Shown: positions 7,832 to 15,784 of the stretch, piece after piece
How positions within the stretch are numbered: the stretch's first letter is position 1
Layout: every line of letters begins with the position of its first letter
Source of the DNA: Gudongella sp034004165
GTDB taxonomy: Bacteria; Bacillota; Clostridia; Tissierellales; Tissierellaceae
DNA: 28,804 nt
Assembly: GCA_034004165.1 (NCBI GenBank)
Contig: JAVEXI010000023.1
Location: 1 to 28,804 of the forward strand
Direction: 5' to 3'
Notes under the pieces: model-generated
What the model saw: only the letters and a program-made list of their open reading frames with translations
Database searches by the model: none
Told to the model about the DNA's origin: nothing
Position numbers and translations under genes: made by a program

Positions 7832-10211
7832 TGTATTCCCCTTTTATGTATTCAGATATTAAAGCAATTTCAACTGCCAATAATAGCAATACGGCTAATA
7901 TGAAACCTGTGTATTCTCGATAAAATGAGGATAAAGAAATTCTCCAATCATCCTTTAGGAAAGGGATGATTTCAAGCCCATCTTCTTTGATTATAACTCT
8001 TATCATTCCCATTTTATCTGTTCTAAAAATATCGACGCCAAATTCTTCGAGCCTTTTGATGACTTCTCCCGTTGGATGCCCGTAGGGATTGTTTCTTCCC
8101 ACAGATATTATACTATATTCAGGAGAAAATTTCTTCAGCCATTCTTCAGTTGTAGATGTGCGGCTTCCGTGATGTGCTACCTTTAAAACATCGATATCTG
8201 TGCTGTAATTGCTTGCCAAAATAGCTTCTGTCTCTTTTTCGATATCACCAGTGAACAATATTCTAGTGCCTCTTGCTTCTAGTATCATGACCATTGAATT
8301 ATTATTTTCGTTTATATATGGAATGTGTCCCTTTTCTGGCCAGAGAATTCTCAGTAACACACCATCGTCTAAAACTATTTCTCTTTCACCTGAAAGCAGA
8401 ACAACTGGAACGCTTTTTTCTTTTGCAATAAGTAAGAGGTCTTCAGGAGGTTCTGCGTTAATAAAAATAACATCAGTTGGAATTTGACTTATTACAGGCA
8501 AAAGCCCTAAATAATGATCTTCGTGGCGATGAGATATAAACACCGCATCTATCTTTTTAACTCCCTGCTTTTCCAAATAAGGCAAAGTTATCCTTTCTCC
8601 AACATCGTATTCTTTATTTAAAGAACCCCCTGCATCGATAAGATAACTTGCCTTACTCGTCCTTATTAGAGCACTATCACCCTGTCCCACATCAATAAAA
8701 TCAATCATTATCGGATTAGTATTATTAGGTATGAGCAGCGTGGATACAGAAGCAAATAATAACCACACTACTATTGTCTTCTTTAAGTTAATCTCAAGTC
8801 TTTGCAGATATCTTCGATTCAGAAATACAGCAATAATAAAGAAATAAACGGTAGCTTCAATCAGAGAAAATGTTTTGATAATTAGAGGATTCAGAGGTAT
8901 AGCTGAGGTTATGTGTGCAACTATTCTCTGCAAATCTAGCAAAAATTCAAGAACTGGCATTATAGTAGGAACAACCAAAGAGATAAATCCTGTTATCAGT
9001 GCCATCGAAGCCACCGGAACTACTATTAAATTGGATATTAGAGCAATAGTCGGAACTACATTAAACCAGTAAGCCTGTACAGGTAACATGCCTAAGTTTA
9101 CAGCCATTACAGCAGAAATACTATCAACAATTTTACCTTTTAGTGGATACATAGCAGTTTTAATTCTGTCAGAAAATAAAATTAGCGAACTTGTGGCTGC
9201 AAATGAAAGCTGAAAACCGGAATTGAAAATCCAAAGGGGCTCAATCAGCAAAAGAATTATAAATGAACCACATAGAATATTGAATTGATCAGACGGCCTA
9301 TGCAACAGATGCGAAAAATATACCATGAAAAACATGAGAATTCCTCTTGCTGCAGAAGCAGGCATTCCTATAGCGAATCCATACATAACAACTATTATAA
9401 ACGAAAACAGGAAGTTATACCTTCTCTTTAGCCCCAGTCTTGAAAGAATAAAAGTAAGTCCTCCAGCAATCAGGCCAATATGAAGCCCTGAGACAGCCAG
9501 AAGATGTGCAAGGCCCATATCTTTATACAATTCATATTCATCTTTATTGAGAAGTCTGCTGTCACCGAGAATTAGTCCCTTCATAAAAGATGCATTTTCA
9601 GGTCTTAGTCCTTTATCAAATCTCATTGAAACAAAATTTATAAAGCCTGCTCTAAGGTTGTAAAATAAGCTTTTGTTGCTCTCCAAGACAATTATTTCTG
9701 ATCTGTCACCAGACGCCGTATAACCAATACCCTTCGATTGAAGGTATCTTTTATAGTTAAAGAAACCTGGATTAGAATTTTGTGAAGGCAAGCTAAGGTT
9801 TCCCTTAAATATTACTCTGTCTCCAAGTTCTGCTATTATTGCCTTTCTATCATAATTTACAAGTATAGATGTACTAGACGGCTTTCCATTTATATATTCA
9901 GCTTTTATTGTAATTCTGTCCACACCATCTGAAATTGATATATCAGTCACAACACCAATTAGCTCGATATTCTTTTCTTCCTGAAACAGTTCAAATTCGT
10001 TTATCTTTGAGTTTGCCAAAAGTGCCCCTGCTACTACAAAGAATATTAAAGCGTACAAATGAGGCTTTCGTCTATCAATCAGCCTTAACAACGAAAAAAA
10101 CAAAGCGATCGTTCCTACAAGGAGCAAAGCTCTGTCATCTATATACATAAAATACGCAAGGATAATCCCGGCTGCCATGCCTGCTGCTGGAACAATTAAT
10201 GGTCTTCTCAT
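7794..10211 (-). CDS. comEC: DNA uptake channel protein ComEC/Rec2
   Basis: Integral membrane protein that carries single-stranded DNA across the membrane in natural transformation. The 805 residues show the full layout: N-terminal membrane segments and the DUF4131 domain (about 1-170), the multi-pass competence domain with HLLAVSGLHIGLIAGGLTF (about 236-254), and a metallo-beta-lactamase domain with IDVGQGDSALI, SHRHEDHYLG and KVAHHGSRTS. A further hydrophobic segment (YTGFILAVLLLLAVEIALI) follows that domain near the C-terminus. The ATG at 10211 has only a modest site, GGGTGAT. comEA lies elsewhere in this window, so at least two parts of an uptake machine are present; whether the organism is transformable is unknown. 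Confidence 0.95.
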   Translation of the reverse strand: MRRPLIVPAAGMAAGIILAYFMYIDDRALLLVGTIALFFSLLRLIDRRKPHLYALIFFVVAGALLANSKINEFELFQEEKNIELIGVVTDISISDGVDRITIKAEYINGKPSSTSILVNYDRKAIIAELGDRVIFKGNLSLPSQNSNPGFFNYKRYLQSKGIGYTASGDRSEIIVLESNKSLFYNLRAGFINFVSMRFDKGLRPENASFMKGLILGDSRLLNKDEYELYKDMGLAHLLAVSGLHIGLIAGGLTFILSRLGLKRRYNFLFSFIIVVMYGFAIGMPASAARGILMFFMVYFSHLLHRPSDQFNILCGSFIILLLIEPLWIFNSGFQLSFAATSSLILFSDRIKTAMYPLKGKIVDSISAVMAVNLGMLPVQAYWFNVVPTIALISNLIVVPVASMALITGFISLVVPTIMPVLEFLLDLQRIVAHITSAIPLNPLIIKTFSLIEATVYFFIIAVFLNRRYLQRLEINLKKTIVVWLLFASVSTLLIPNNTNPIMIDFIDVGQGDSALIRTSKASYLIDAGGSLNKEYDVGERITLPYLEKQGVKKIDAVFISHRHEDHYLGLLPVISQIPTDVIFINAEPPEDLLLIAKEKSVPVVLLSGEREIVLDDGVLLRILWPEKGHIPYINENNNSMVMILEARGTRILFTGDIEKETEAILASNYSTDIDVLKVAHHGSRTSTTEEWLKKFSPEYSIISVGRNNPYGHPTGEVIKRLEEFGVDIFRTDKMGMIRVIIKEDGLEIIPFLKDDWRISLSSFYREYTGFILAVLLLLAVEIALISEYIKGEYIENGIIVVRSSI

Positions 10212-10253
10212 CTGATATCATCACCCATGCTTTATATTTGAATTGTTTTAATA

Positions 10254-10259
10254 TATAAT
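10254..10259 (+). promoter_or_regulatory. Possible -10 box of alaX
   Basis: TATAAT with TTTATA 17 bases upstream (10231-10236). The region is very AT-rich, so chance matches are likely. It would give an 80-base or so leader before the alaX start. Confidence 0.35.
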
Positions 10260-10284
10260 TATATTAATAATGCAATGTAAAAAT

Positions 10285-10314
10285 ATTATAACACAGAATA
10301 AAATCGTATTTCCA
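10285..10314 (-). promoter_or_regulatory. Extended -10 promoter of comEC-holA
   Basis: TGTTATAAT (an extended -10) at 10293-10285 on the minus strand, with TGGAAA at 10314-10309 at 18-base spacing. It is about 75 bases upstream of comEC, in the divergent comEC/alaX region. Confidence 0.6.
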
Positions 10315-10349
10315 GATATGTCCAAAATAAATCATAGGAGGGAACCGCA

Positions 10350-11561
10350 TTGACCAGAAAACTGTATTGGGAAAACCCTTATTTATTTGAAGCGAGAGCA
10401 AACGTGATTTCAACAGATTGCGACGACGAAGAATGTAATGTAGTCCTCGACAAAACGATTTTTTATCCAGATATGTCAGGTGGACAACCTGGCGATATTG
10501 GTACCATAGGTGAGCAGAAAGTTTTAAGGACATTTGAAAGAGGCAGTGATATCGTTCATGTGCTTAAGAGTCAGCCAAGAGCAACTAATGTTTCTCTGAA
10601 TATCAATCCAGACAGAAGATTTGATCTCATGCAACAGCATACAGGTCAGCATCTGTTGTCTGGTGTTTTGTACAGGTTGTTTAAATATGAAACTATCAGT
10701 TTCCATCTAGGCGAAGACTATGCGACTATAGATTTAAATTGCCCTGCTATCAGCGACGAAGAACTGGAGCAGACAGAAAGACTTTGTAATAAGATTATAC
10801 AGTCAAATTTTGAAGTGAAATCCTATTTTGTATCGCGGGATAAGGTTAAATACTTGCCTGTCAGAAAGCCTCCGACAGTAGATGAAGACATAAGGATTGT
10901 AGAAATAGAAGGTTTTGACTTTTCACCATGTGGTGGAACCCATCTTTCAGGAACTGGCGAGCTTGGGCTCATAAAAATCTTAAAGACTGAGAAATACAAA
11001 GGAAATGTAAGGATGTATTTTCTCTGTGGAAAGAGAGCTCTTAAAGATTATTTTAACAGGTATAAGGCTACGAGAGAAATCGGGGCAATGCTTTCTGCCG
11101 GAGACTCTGATCTGGTCGAAAAATTTACATCCCTCTATGATGAAAAAGAAGGCCTTCAGAAGGAAAATAGAGAGTTAAAGGAAAGGCTCATTTCACTTGA
11201 GTGTGGACTGCTGTTAACTAAAGCACAGTTATTTGAGGAAGTTAACTTAGTACATGAAATATTTGATGGCAGAGACTTCAAATCCTTAAATTCTCTAGGC
11301 AATCAGATTACATCGAATAATGAGAAGACATTGATTGTGTTTGGAACTACGGGAGAAGAGCACAGTCAGTTTATCATAAGTAAATCGAGAGATTTCGAGC
11401 TGGATTTATCTGAACTATATAAATCTATATCTTCTACTTTTAGTGTAAAAGGAGGAGGAAACAGCAATACCGTTCAAGGCTCTGTAGACAAAGAGCAACT
11501 GAATGACCTGATTGAATACAGTATAGAGCTAATAAAAATAAAGCTTAACAAAAAACTATAG
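10350..11561 (+). CDS. alaX: Trans-editing alanyl-tRNA hydrolase, AlaX-L type
   Basis: Free-standing homologue of the AlaRS editing domain that hydrolyses mischarged Ser-tRNA-Ala (and possibly Gly-tRNA-Ala). Domains in order: a beta-barrel resembling the AlaRS linker (DKTIFYPDMSGGQPGDIG, about 34-51), the zinc site His97/His101 in HTGQH and Cys194/His198 in PCGGTH, then a coiled coil (about 255-285) and a DHHA1-like end with SVKGGGNSNTVQGS, which makes it the long form. Length 403 residues. The start is TTG at 10350 with AGGAGG eight bases upstream. The adjacent tRNA gene is for selenocysteine, not alanine; I infer no functional link. Confidence 0.93.
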   Translation: MTRKLYWENPYLFEARANVISTDCDDEECNVVLDKTIFYPDMSGGQPGDIGTIGEQKVLRTFERGSDIVHVLKSQPRATNVSLNINPDRRFDLMQQHTGQHLLSGVLYRLFKYETISFHLGEDYATIDLNCPAISDEELEQTERLCNKIIQSNFEVKSYFVSRDKVKYLPVRKPPTVDEDIRIVEIEGFDFSPCGGTHLSGTGELGLIKILKTEKYKGNVRMYFLCGKRALKDYFNRYKATREIGAMLSAGDSDLVEKFTSLYDEKEGLQKENRELKERLISLECGLLLTKAQLFEEVNLVHEIFDGRDFKSLNSLGNQITSNNEKTLIVFGTTGEEHSQFIISKSRDFELDLSELYKSISSTFSVKGGGNSNTVQGSVDKEQLNDLIEYSIELIKIKLNKKL

Positions 11562-11585
11562 CGCCTGAAAAGGCGCTTTTTGTTT
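11560..11585. terminator. Terminator of alaX, possibly also of selC
   Basis: Perfect 7-bp stem AGCGCCT / AGGCGCT with a GAAA loop and a TTTTTGTTTT tail on the plus strand. On the minus strand the same stem follows selC and has a T run four bases later, so it may stop both transcripts. Confidence 0.88.
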
Positions 11586-11591
11586 TATTAT

Positions 11592-11688
11592 TGGCGGGAG
11601 TATGTGGGAATCGAACCCACCCAAGAAGCTCCTAACCCCTCGCGCTGGTTTTGAAGACCAGAGAGCCCACCAGGACTCCTCTACCCCC
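11592..11688 (-). tRNA. selC: tRNA-Sec (anticodon UCA)
   Basis: Selenocysteine tRNA that reads in-frame UGA. On the minus strand the 97-base gene has an 8-position acceptor arm (GGGGGTAG with ATACTCCC), a 6-bp D stem GAGTCC/GGGCTC with a four-base loop, an anticodon arm CTGGT-CTTCAAA-ACCAG with TCA at 11654-11652, a 24-base variable region able to form a long arm, a T arm GTGGG-TTCGATT-CCCAC, discriminator G and an encoded CCA. The 8+5 arm layout and six-base D stem are the marks of bacterial tRNA-Sec. The eighth acceptor position is G opposite A rather than a pair. It lies downstream of selB and a response regulator. Confidence 0.97.
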
Positions 11689-11704
11689 ATAGGTTACAAG
11701 AGCA

Positions 11705-11733
11705 ATTATACATTAACATCGTTGGTATTTCAA
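11705..11733 (-). promoter_or_regulatory. Promoter of selC
   Basis: TTGAAA at 11733-11728, exactly 17 bases, then a perfect TATAAT at 11710-11705 on the minus strand. It starts two bases after the response regulator stop and would begin transcription about 9 bases before the mature tRNA end, so selC can be made independently of the upstream genes. Confidence 0.85.
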
Positions 11734-11735
11734 CA

Positions 11736-12425
11736 TTAATTTTCTTTGAAATAATAGCCAACGCCCCACTTAGTCATAATATAATCAGCATTCTTGGGAT
11801 CTTTCTCCAGCTTCTCCCTTATTCTTCTGATGTGAACGTCTACAGTACGAAGATCACCATAATAGGCATAACCCCATACCCTTTCAAGTAGCTCCTCCCG
11901 AGTAAATACTTTTCCTGGAGTTGAAGCCAGAACATATAATAAATCGAATTCCTTTCCTGTAAGGCTTACATCTGTATCTTTACATGAAACTTTTCGTCCG
12001 ACAGTATTAATTCTAATATCTCTGATTTCTATGGAGTTACCGTCTTTTTCTGGTACTCTATTTGAAACTCTTCGCAAAACTGCCTTCATCCTCGCCTTTA
12101 ACTCAAGTATGTTGAAAGGTTTCACGAGGTAATCGTCTGCGCCATATTCTAACGCTAAAATTTTCTTTATATCTTCATCTACAACAGTTATCACAATGAT
12201 GGGAACTCCAGAAATACTCCTAATGTTCTGGCATAGGGCCAGGCCGTTACCATCGGCCAATTCCACCTCAGTAAGCACCATGTCGTATTCCCTTTTAGAA
12301 ACCATTTCCATGGCTGTCGTTGCAGAATAAACATAGTCAGTTTCATAGTCATCCTGTTCCAGTGAATACTTCAATCCTTTAACAAATGATTTGTCTCCGT
12401 CGACTATCAATACTCTACTACTCAT
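11736..12425 (-). CDS. OmpR-family response regulator with atypical receiver
   Basis: DNA-binding regulator of 229 residues: receiver domain (about 1-120) and winged-helix output domain (about 130-229, with VSLTGKEFDLLYVLASTPGK and RTVDVHIRRIREKLE). In the receiver the phospho-accepting aspartate is glutamate (Glu53, in MVLTEVELADG) and the second acidic pocket residue is glycine (VDGD, Gly10). Asp9, Thr80 and Lys102 remain. Family knowledge suggests Glu can mimic phospho-Asp, so it may act without a kinase; that is inference. No histidine kinase is in the window. The ATG at 12425 is 15 bases after selB, with AGGGGTGAT upstream, so it is probably in the selenium operon. Target genes are unknown. 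Confidence 0.9.
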   Translation of the reverse strand: MSSRVLIVDGDKSFVKGLKYSLEQDDYETDYVYSATTAMEMVSKREYDMVLTEVELADGNGLALCQNIRSISGVPIIVITVVDEDIKKILALEYGADDYLVKPFNILELKARMKAVLRRVSNRVPEKDGNSIEIRDIRINTVGRKVSCKDTDVSLTGKEFDLLYVLASTPGKVFTREELLERVWGYAYYGDLRTVDVHIRRIREKLEKDPKNADYIMTKWGVGYYFKEN

Positions 12426-12440
12426 TTCATCACCCCTGGC

Positions 12441-14351
12441 TTATTTGATAAGCTCCCTGTTCTCTCCGGATCTTCTGGTTAGTTTTATCTGATCGAAAAA
12501 TTCCAGTAGCCCGATTGCAACCTTTCTATTGGTGCCGATAAGGTCTCTGAAGCCTCCTATGGTAATGGTGCCGCTCTCTTCTGCAAGTTTACGAAGAAGA
12601 ATCACTGCCCTGTCAAAATCTTCATTAAGAATGTTGATTTCTTCACTTATCTTTTTAATTTCTCCTGTCCCAAGCAGATACATAAGCATTTCATCGATTT
12701 CTATATTAGTACCCATTCCTGAATTATATAAATCCTCTCTCCTTGGAGGTATAAAGCCATGTTCTTTGAAAATGCCAATTACATGCTGTTTCAGTTCTAG
12801 CTGCCTCTCATCTGGCTCTGGTTTAAATCCTACAGTAGAAACAGTTCCGCCTGATATAGCAATATGTCCATTCTCTGAAAACCATGACATAATTGCATCT
12901 CCAAGTCTAGGTTTTGCTTTAGTTAAAAACCTACTCCTGATTTCCTCCTTTACCTGGCCATGTCTCAGAGGATATTTGCTGTGAAAAGACGCGAGTTCTG
13001 CTTTTATCTTATTGGCAATTTCATTCAGTACATTTATGTGTACAGGGTAAATATCTTTGCTTAATCTGAAAATCACTACTCTTCCATTGGACTGAAGCTC
13101 GCTAATCTCTTCTTCGAGTGCTGCTTCCAGCATTGAGGTTTGCTTTGATATATCGCTTATGGACATGAAATTTGCACTGCTTTGCTCAACTATATGCTCA
13201 ATAATCTCGCTGGAATCTCCTTGATCCTTTATGGTCAGCTCTTCCAGACTATCATCGTCAAATCTCTTTCTCTTTCCTGGATTAGGCTCTAGAACTTCTC
13301 CGCCACCTACTGTAAACATTGGAGAATAAAACCTGAGAATAAACCTGTCACCTCTCTTTGCAACAGTGCTTTCTTCAAGTCTTAACTGGGCATATGCCTC
13401 TTCTCCCGGTTCCAGAGTATCCCTATCTAAAAGCACTACTCTGCATAGTATTTCATCTGTTCCAAGATATAATTTGAGTCTGGTTCTATTATCTATTCCT
13501 TTGTTTAAAGTCTTAATCAGCTTGAGTTTTACATCGAGCATCAAAGTTGATTTTAATGCATTTACTGGAGCAATGACATTACCTCTTGCCATTTCTGACT
13601 TCTTTACTCCAGCCAGATTAAGCGCTACCCTCTGACCTCCATATGCAATGTCGGAATCCTCATCGTGCACCTGTATAGACCGAATTCGCGCCTTTAAAGA
13701 GCCTGGATAAACTTGTACTTCCTGTCCTGAGACGAACTTCCCAGCAAGAAGAGTACCTGTAACTACAGTTCCAAATCCTGAGATTGTAAATACTCTATCA
13801 ACAGGCATTCTAGGCATATCATCTACTTTTTTATCTTCAAGCTCCTCTGAAAGCAGCTCTATCTCACTTATTACTTCGTCAATTCCTTTTTTCTCGGTCG
13901 ACGAAACAACATGGATTGGCTTATCTTCAAGAAAAGTTCCCTTAATCCCCTCAGCTATCTCTTCTTTTACCAACTCAAGCCATTCTTCATCGACAAGATC
14001 GGCTTTTGTTATGACGACAAAACCGCTTTTTACACCTACAAGATCCAGTATAGCAAGGTGCTCGGCTGTCTGCGGCATTATACCCTCATCGGCAGCTACG
14101 ACTAAAAGCACGATATCTATGCCTATTACTCCCGCCAACATGTTTCTTATAAATTTTTCATGCCCAGGCACGTCAATTATTCCTGCTCTTTGCCCGTTAG
14201 GAAGGTCAAAATAAGTAAATCCAAGTTCAATAGATATACCTCTTTCCTGCTCTTCCTTGAGCCTATCTGTATTTCTACCTGTAAGAGCTCTTATTAAAGT
14301 TGTCTTTCCGTGGTCTATATGCCCGGCAGTTCCAATTATCAGATGTTTCAA
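12441..14351 (-). CDS. selB: Selenocysteine-specific elongation factor SelB
   Basis: GTPase that brings Sec-tRNA-Sec to the ribosome at UGA codons marked by a SECIS hairpin. The 636 residues have GTAGHIDHGKTT (G1, about 7-18), DVPGHEKF (G3), TKAD (G4), EF-Tu-like domains II and III up to about 360, and a C-terminal series of winged-helix domains that bind SECIS RNA. The start is TTG at 14351, with AGGAGAGG six bases upstream. It is 12 bases after selA and 15 before the response regulator, so these are one transcript. With selD carrying its own UGA, SelB is needed to make SelD. Confidence 0.97.
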   Translation of the reverse strand: MKHLIIGTAGHIDHGKTTLIRALTGRNTDRLKEEQERGISIELGFTYFDLPNGQRAGIIDVPGHEKFIRNMLAGVIGIDIVLLVVAADEGIMPQTAEHLAILDLVGVKSGFVVITKADLVDEEWLELVKEEIAEGIKGTFLEDKPIHVVSSTEKKGIDEVISEIELLSEELEDKKVDDMPRMPVDRVFTISGFGTVVTGTLLAGKFVSGQEVQVYPGSLKARIRSIQVHDEDSDIAYGGQRVALNLAGVKKSEMARGNVIAPVNALKSTLMLDVKLKLIKTLNKGIDNRTRLKLYLGTDEILCRVVLLDRDTLEPGEEAYAQLRLEESTVAKRGDRFILRFYSPMFTVGGGEVLEPNPGKRKRFDDDSLEELTIKDQGDSSEIIEHIVEQSSANFMSISDISKQTSMLEAALEEEISELQSNGRVVIFRLSKDIYPVHINVLNEIANKIKAELASFHSKYPLRHGQVKEEIRSRFLTKAKPRLGDAIMSWFSENGHIAISGGTVSTVGFKPEPDERQLELKQHVIGIFKEHGFIPPRREDLYNSGMGTNIEIDEMLMYLLGTGEIKKISEEINILNEDFDRAVILLRKLAEESGTITIGGFRDLIGTNRKVAIGLLEFFDQIKLTRRSGENRELIK

Positions 14352-14363
14352 TTTTATCCTCTC

Positions 14364-15770
14364 CTAAAGCCTGTCTACAGCATATTTAAACGCCTTTCGA
14401 ATAATATCAGTCTCATCGCTTTGAACAGTTCTCGGATCCAGTAGTATCTTGTCTTTACTAATCCTAGAGATTACTGGTATCTCATAAGACCTCAGACTCT
14501 CTTCAATTCGTGATGCCTTGTCAGGACCAGCATCAATGACAACAACTCTAGTCGGTAGTTTTTCAAGGGGTAGTGATCCTCCTCCGACTTCAGAATAATC
14601 ATCTTCAATGTATACTTTAATTGTGTGGCTAGACGCTTCATCCTCTATTGCCCTTAGAACTTCCTGAGCAGCCTCTTCGAGCTCATGTACAGACATAGTA
14701 AGCATTCTCAAGGTTGGAATCCTCTTAACAGCAGTAGCTTCTTCAAAATACAACCTGATAGTTGCTTCTAAAGCTGAAATTGTAAATTTATCTACTCTAA
14801 GAGCTCTAGTCAGTGGATTTTTTTTCATTTTTTCTATGAGGTCTCTACGCCCAGCAATTATTCCTGCCTGAGGCCCTCCCAGTAGTTTATCTCCACTAAA
14901 AGTTACTATATCTACTCCTTTTTTTAGAGATGAAGAAACTGTAGGCTCATAGGTAATCCCATATTTCGAAAGGTCTATCATTACACCGCTACCCAGATCT
15001 TCTATAACAGGAATTCCATACTCTCTTTTCAGTGGCGTTAACTCTTCACTGTCCACATCTGAGGTAAATCCAACAATTCTATAATTAGAGGTATGAACTT
15101 TCAATATGGCAGCAGTATTTTCTGTCAATGCATTTTCATAATCCCTTAAATGAGTCTTATTTGTCGTCCCAACTTCGACTAAGGTACAACCACTTTGTTC
15201 CATGACCTCAGGCACTCTAAAAGCTCCGCCTATCTCTATTAATTCACCTCTGGATACCACGACCTCTTTACCTTTGGCAATAGTACTCAAAACTAGCATT
15301 ACTGCCGCCGCATTATTGTTTACAACTAAAGCAGCTTCGCTACCCACAATCTTTGCAACAATATCCTCCAGATGTGAATATCTGGAGCCACGAGTACCTT
15401 TCTCAAGATCGTATTCAAGGTTGGAATAACGCACAGCCGTTTCAGAAATATGTTTCATAATTTCAGGGTCTATTAGCGATCTTCCAAGATTTGTATGGAT
15501 TACGACTCCTGTAGCATTCACTACGTTTTTAAGACTATATTCAGATTTTTTTCTGGCGTTGGCAACAATGCTTTCGTCCAAACCCAAAAGTTCTCTTTCA
15601 AGCCATTTCTCATCCTGACCATTTCGAATCCCTTCTCTCAAATTATCAGTCACTTCTCTAATAGCTTCAAGTACAAGTGGTCTTGGAATAGATTCAAGAG
15701 CATTTGCTACTCCATTATATCTTAATACTTCATCAACTTTGGGTATAAGCATAAACAGATTGTCAGACAA
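14364..15770 (-). CDS. selA: L-seryl-tRNA(Sec) selenium transferase
   Basis: PLP enzyme that converts Ser-tRNA-Sec to Sec-tRNA-Sec using selenophosphate. The preferred start is TTG at 15770 because AAAGGGTGAT sits just before it. The GTG at 15779 overlaps that site. This gives 468 residues and places the PLP lysine (TFSGDKLLGGPQAG) at Lys295. Other family features are VVNATGVVIHTNLGRS (about 83-98), the SNLEYDLEKGTRGSR segment and VIEDLGSGVMIDL. It lies 14 bases after selD and 12 before selB. All active-site segments look intact. Confidence 0.97.
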   Translation of the reverse strand: MSDNLFMLIPKVDEVLRYNGVANALESIPRPLVLEAIREVTDNLREGIRNGQDEKWLERELLGLDESIVANARKKSEYSLKNVVNATGVVIHTNLGRSLIDPEIMKHISETAVRYSNLEYDLEKGTRGSRYSHLEDIVAKIVGSEAALVVNNNAAAVMLVLSTIAKGKEVVVSRGELIEIGGAFRVPEVMEQSGCTLVEVGTTNKTHLRDYENALTENTAAILKVHTSNYRIVGFTSDVDSEELTPLKREYGIPVIEDLGSGVMIDLSKYGITYEPTVSSSLKKGVDIVTFSGDKLLGGPQAGIIAGRRDLIEKMKKNPLTRALRVDKFTISALEATIRLYFEEATAVKRIPTLRMLTMSVHELEEAAQEVLRAIEDEASSHTIKVYIEDDYSEVGGGSLPLEKLPTRVVVIDAGPDKASRIEESLRSYEIPVISRISKDKILLDPRTVQSDETDIIRKAFKYAVDRL

Positions 15771-15784
15771 CCGTATCACCCTTT

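Noticed and set aside
12529..12984. 151-codon open frame on the plus strand
   Set aside because: Antisense shadow of selB; no family resemblance and no promoter or binding site.
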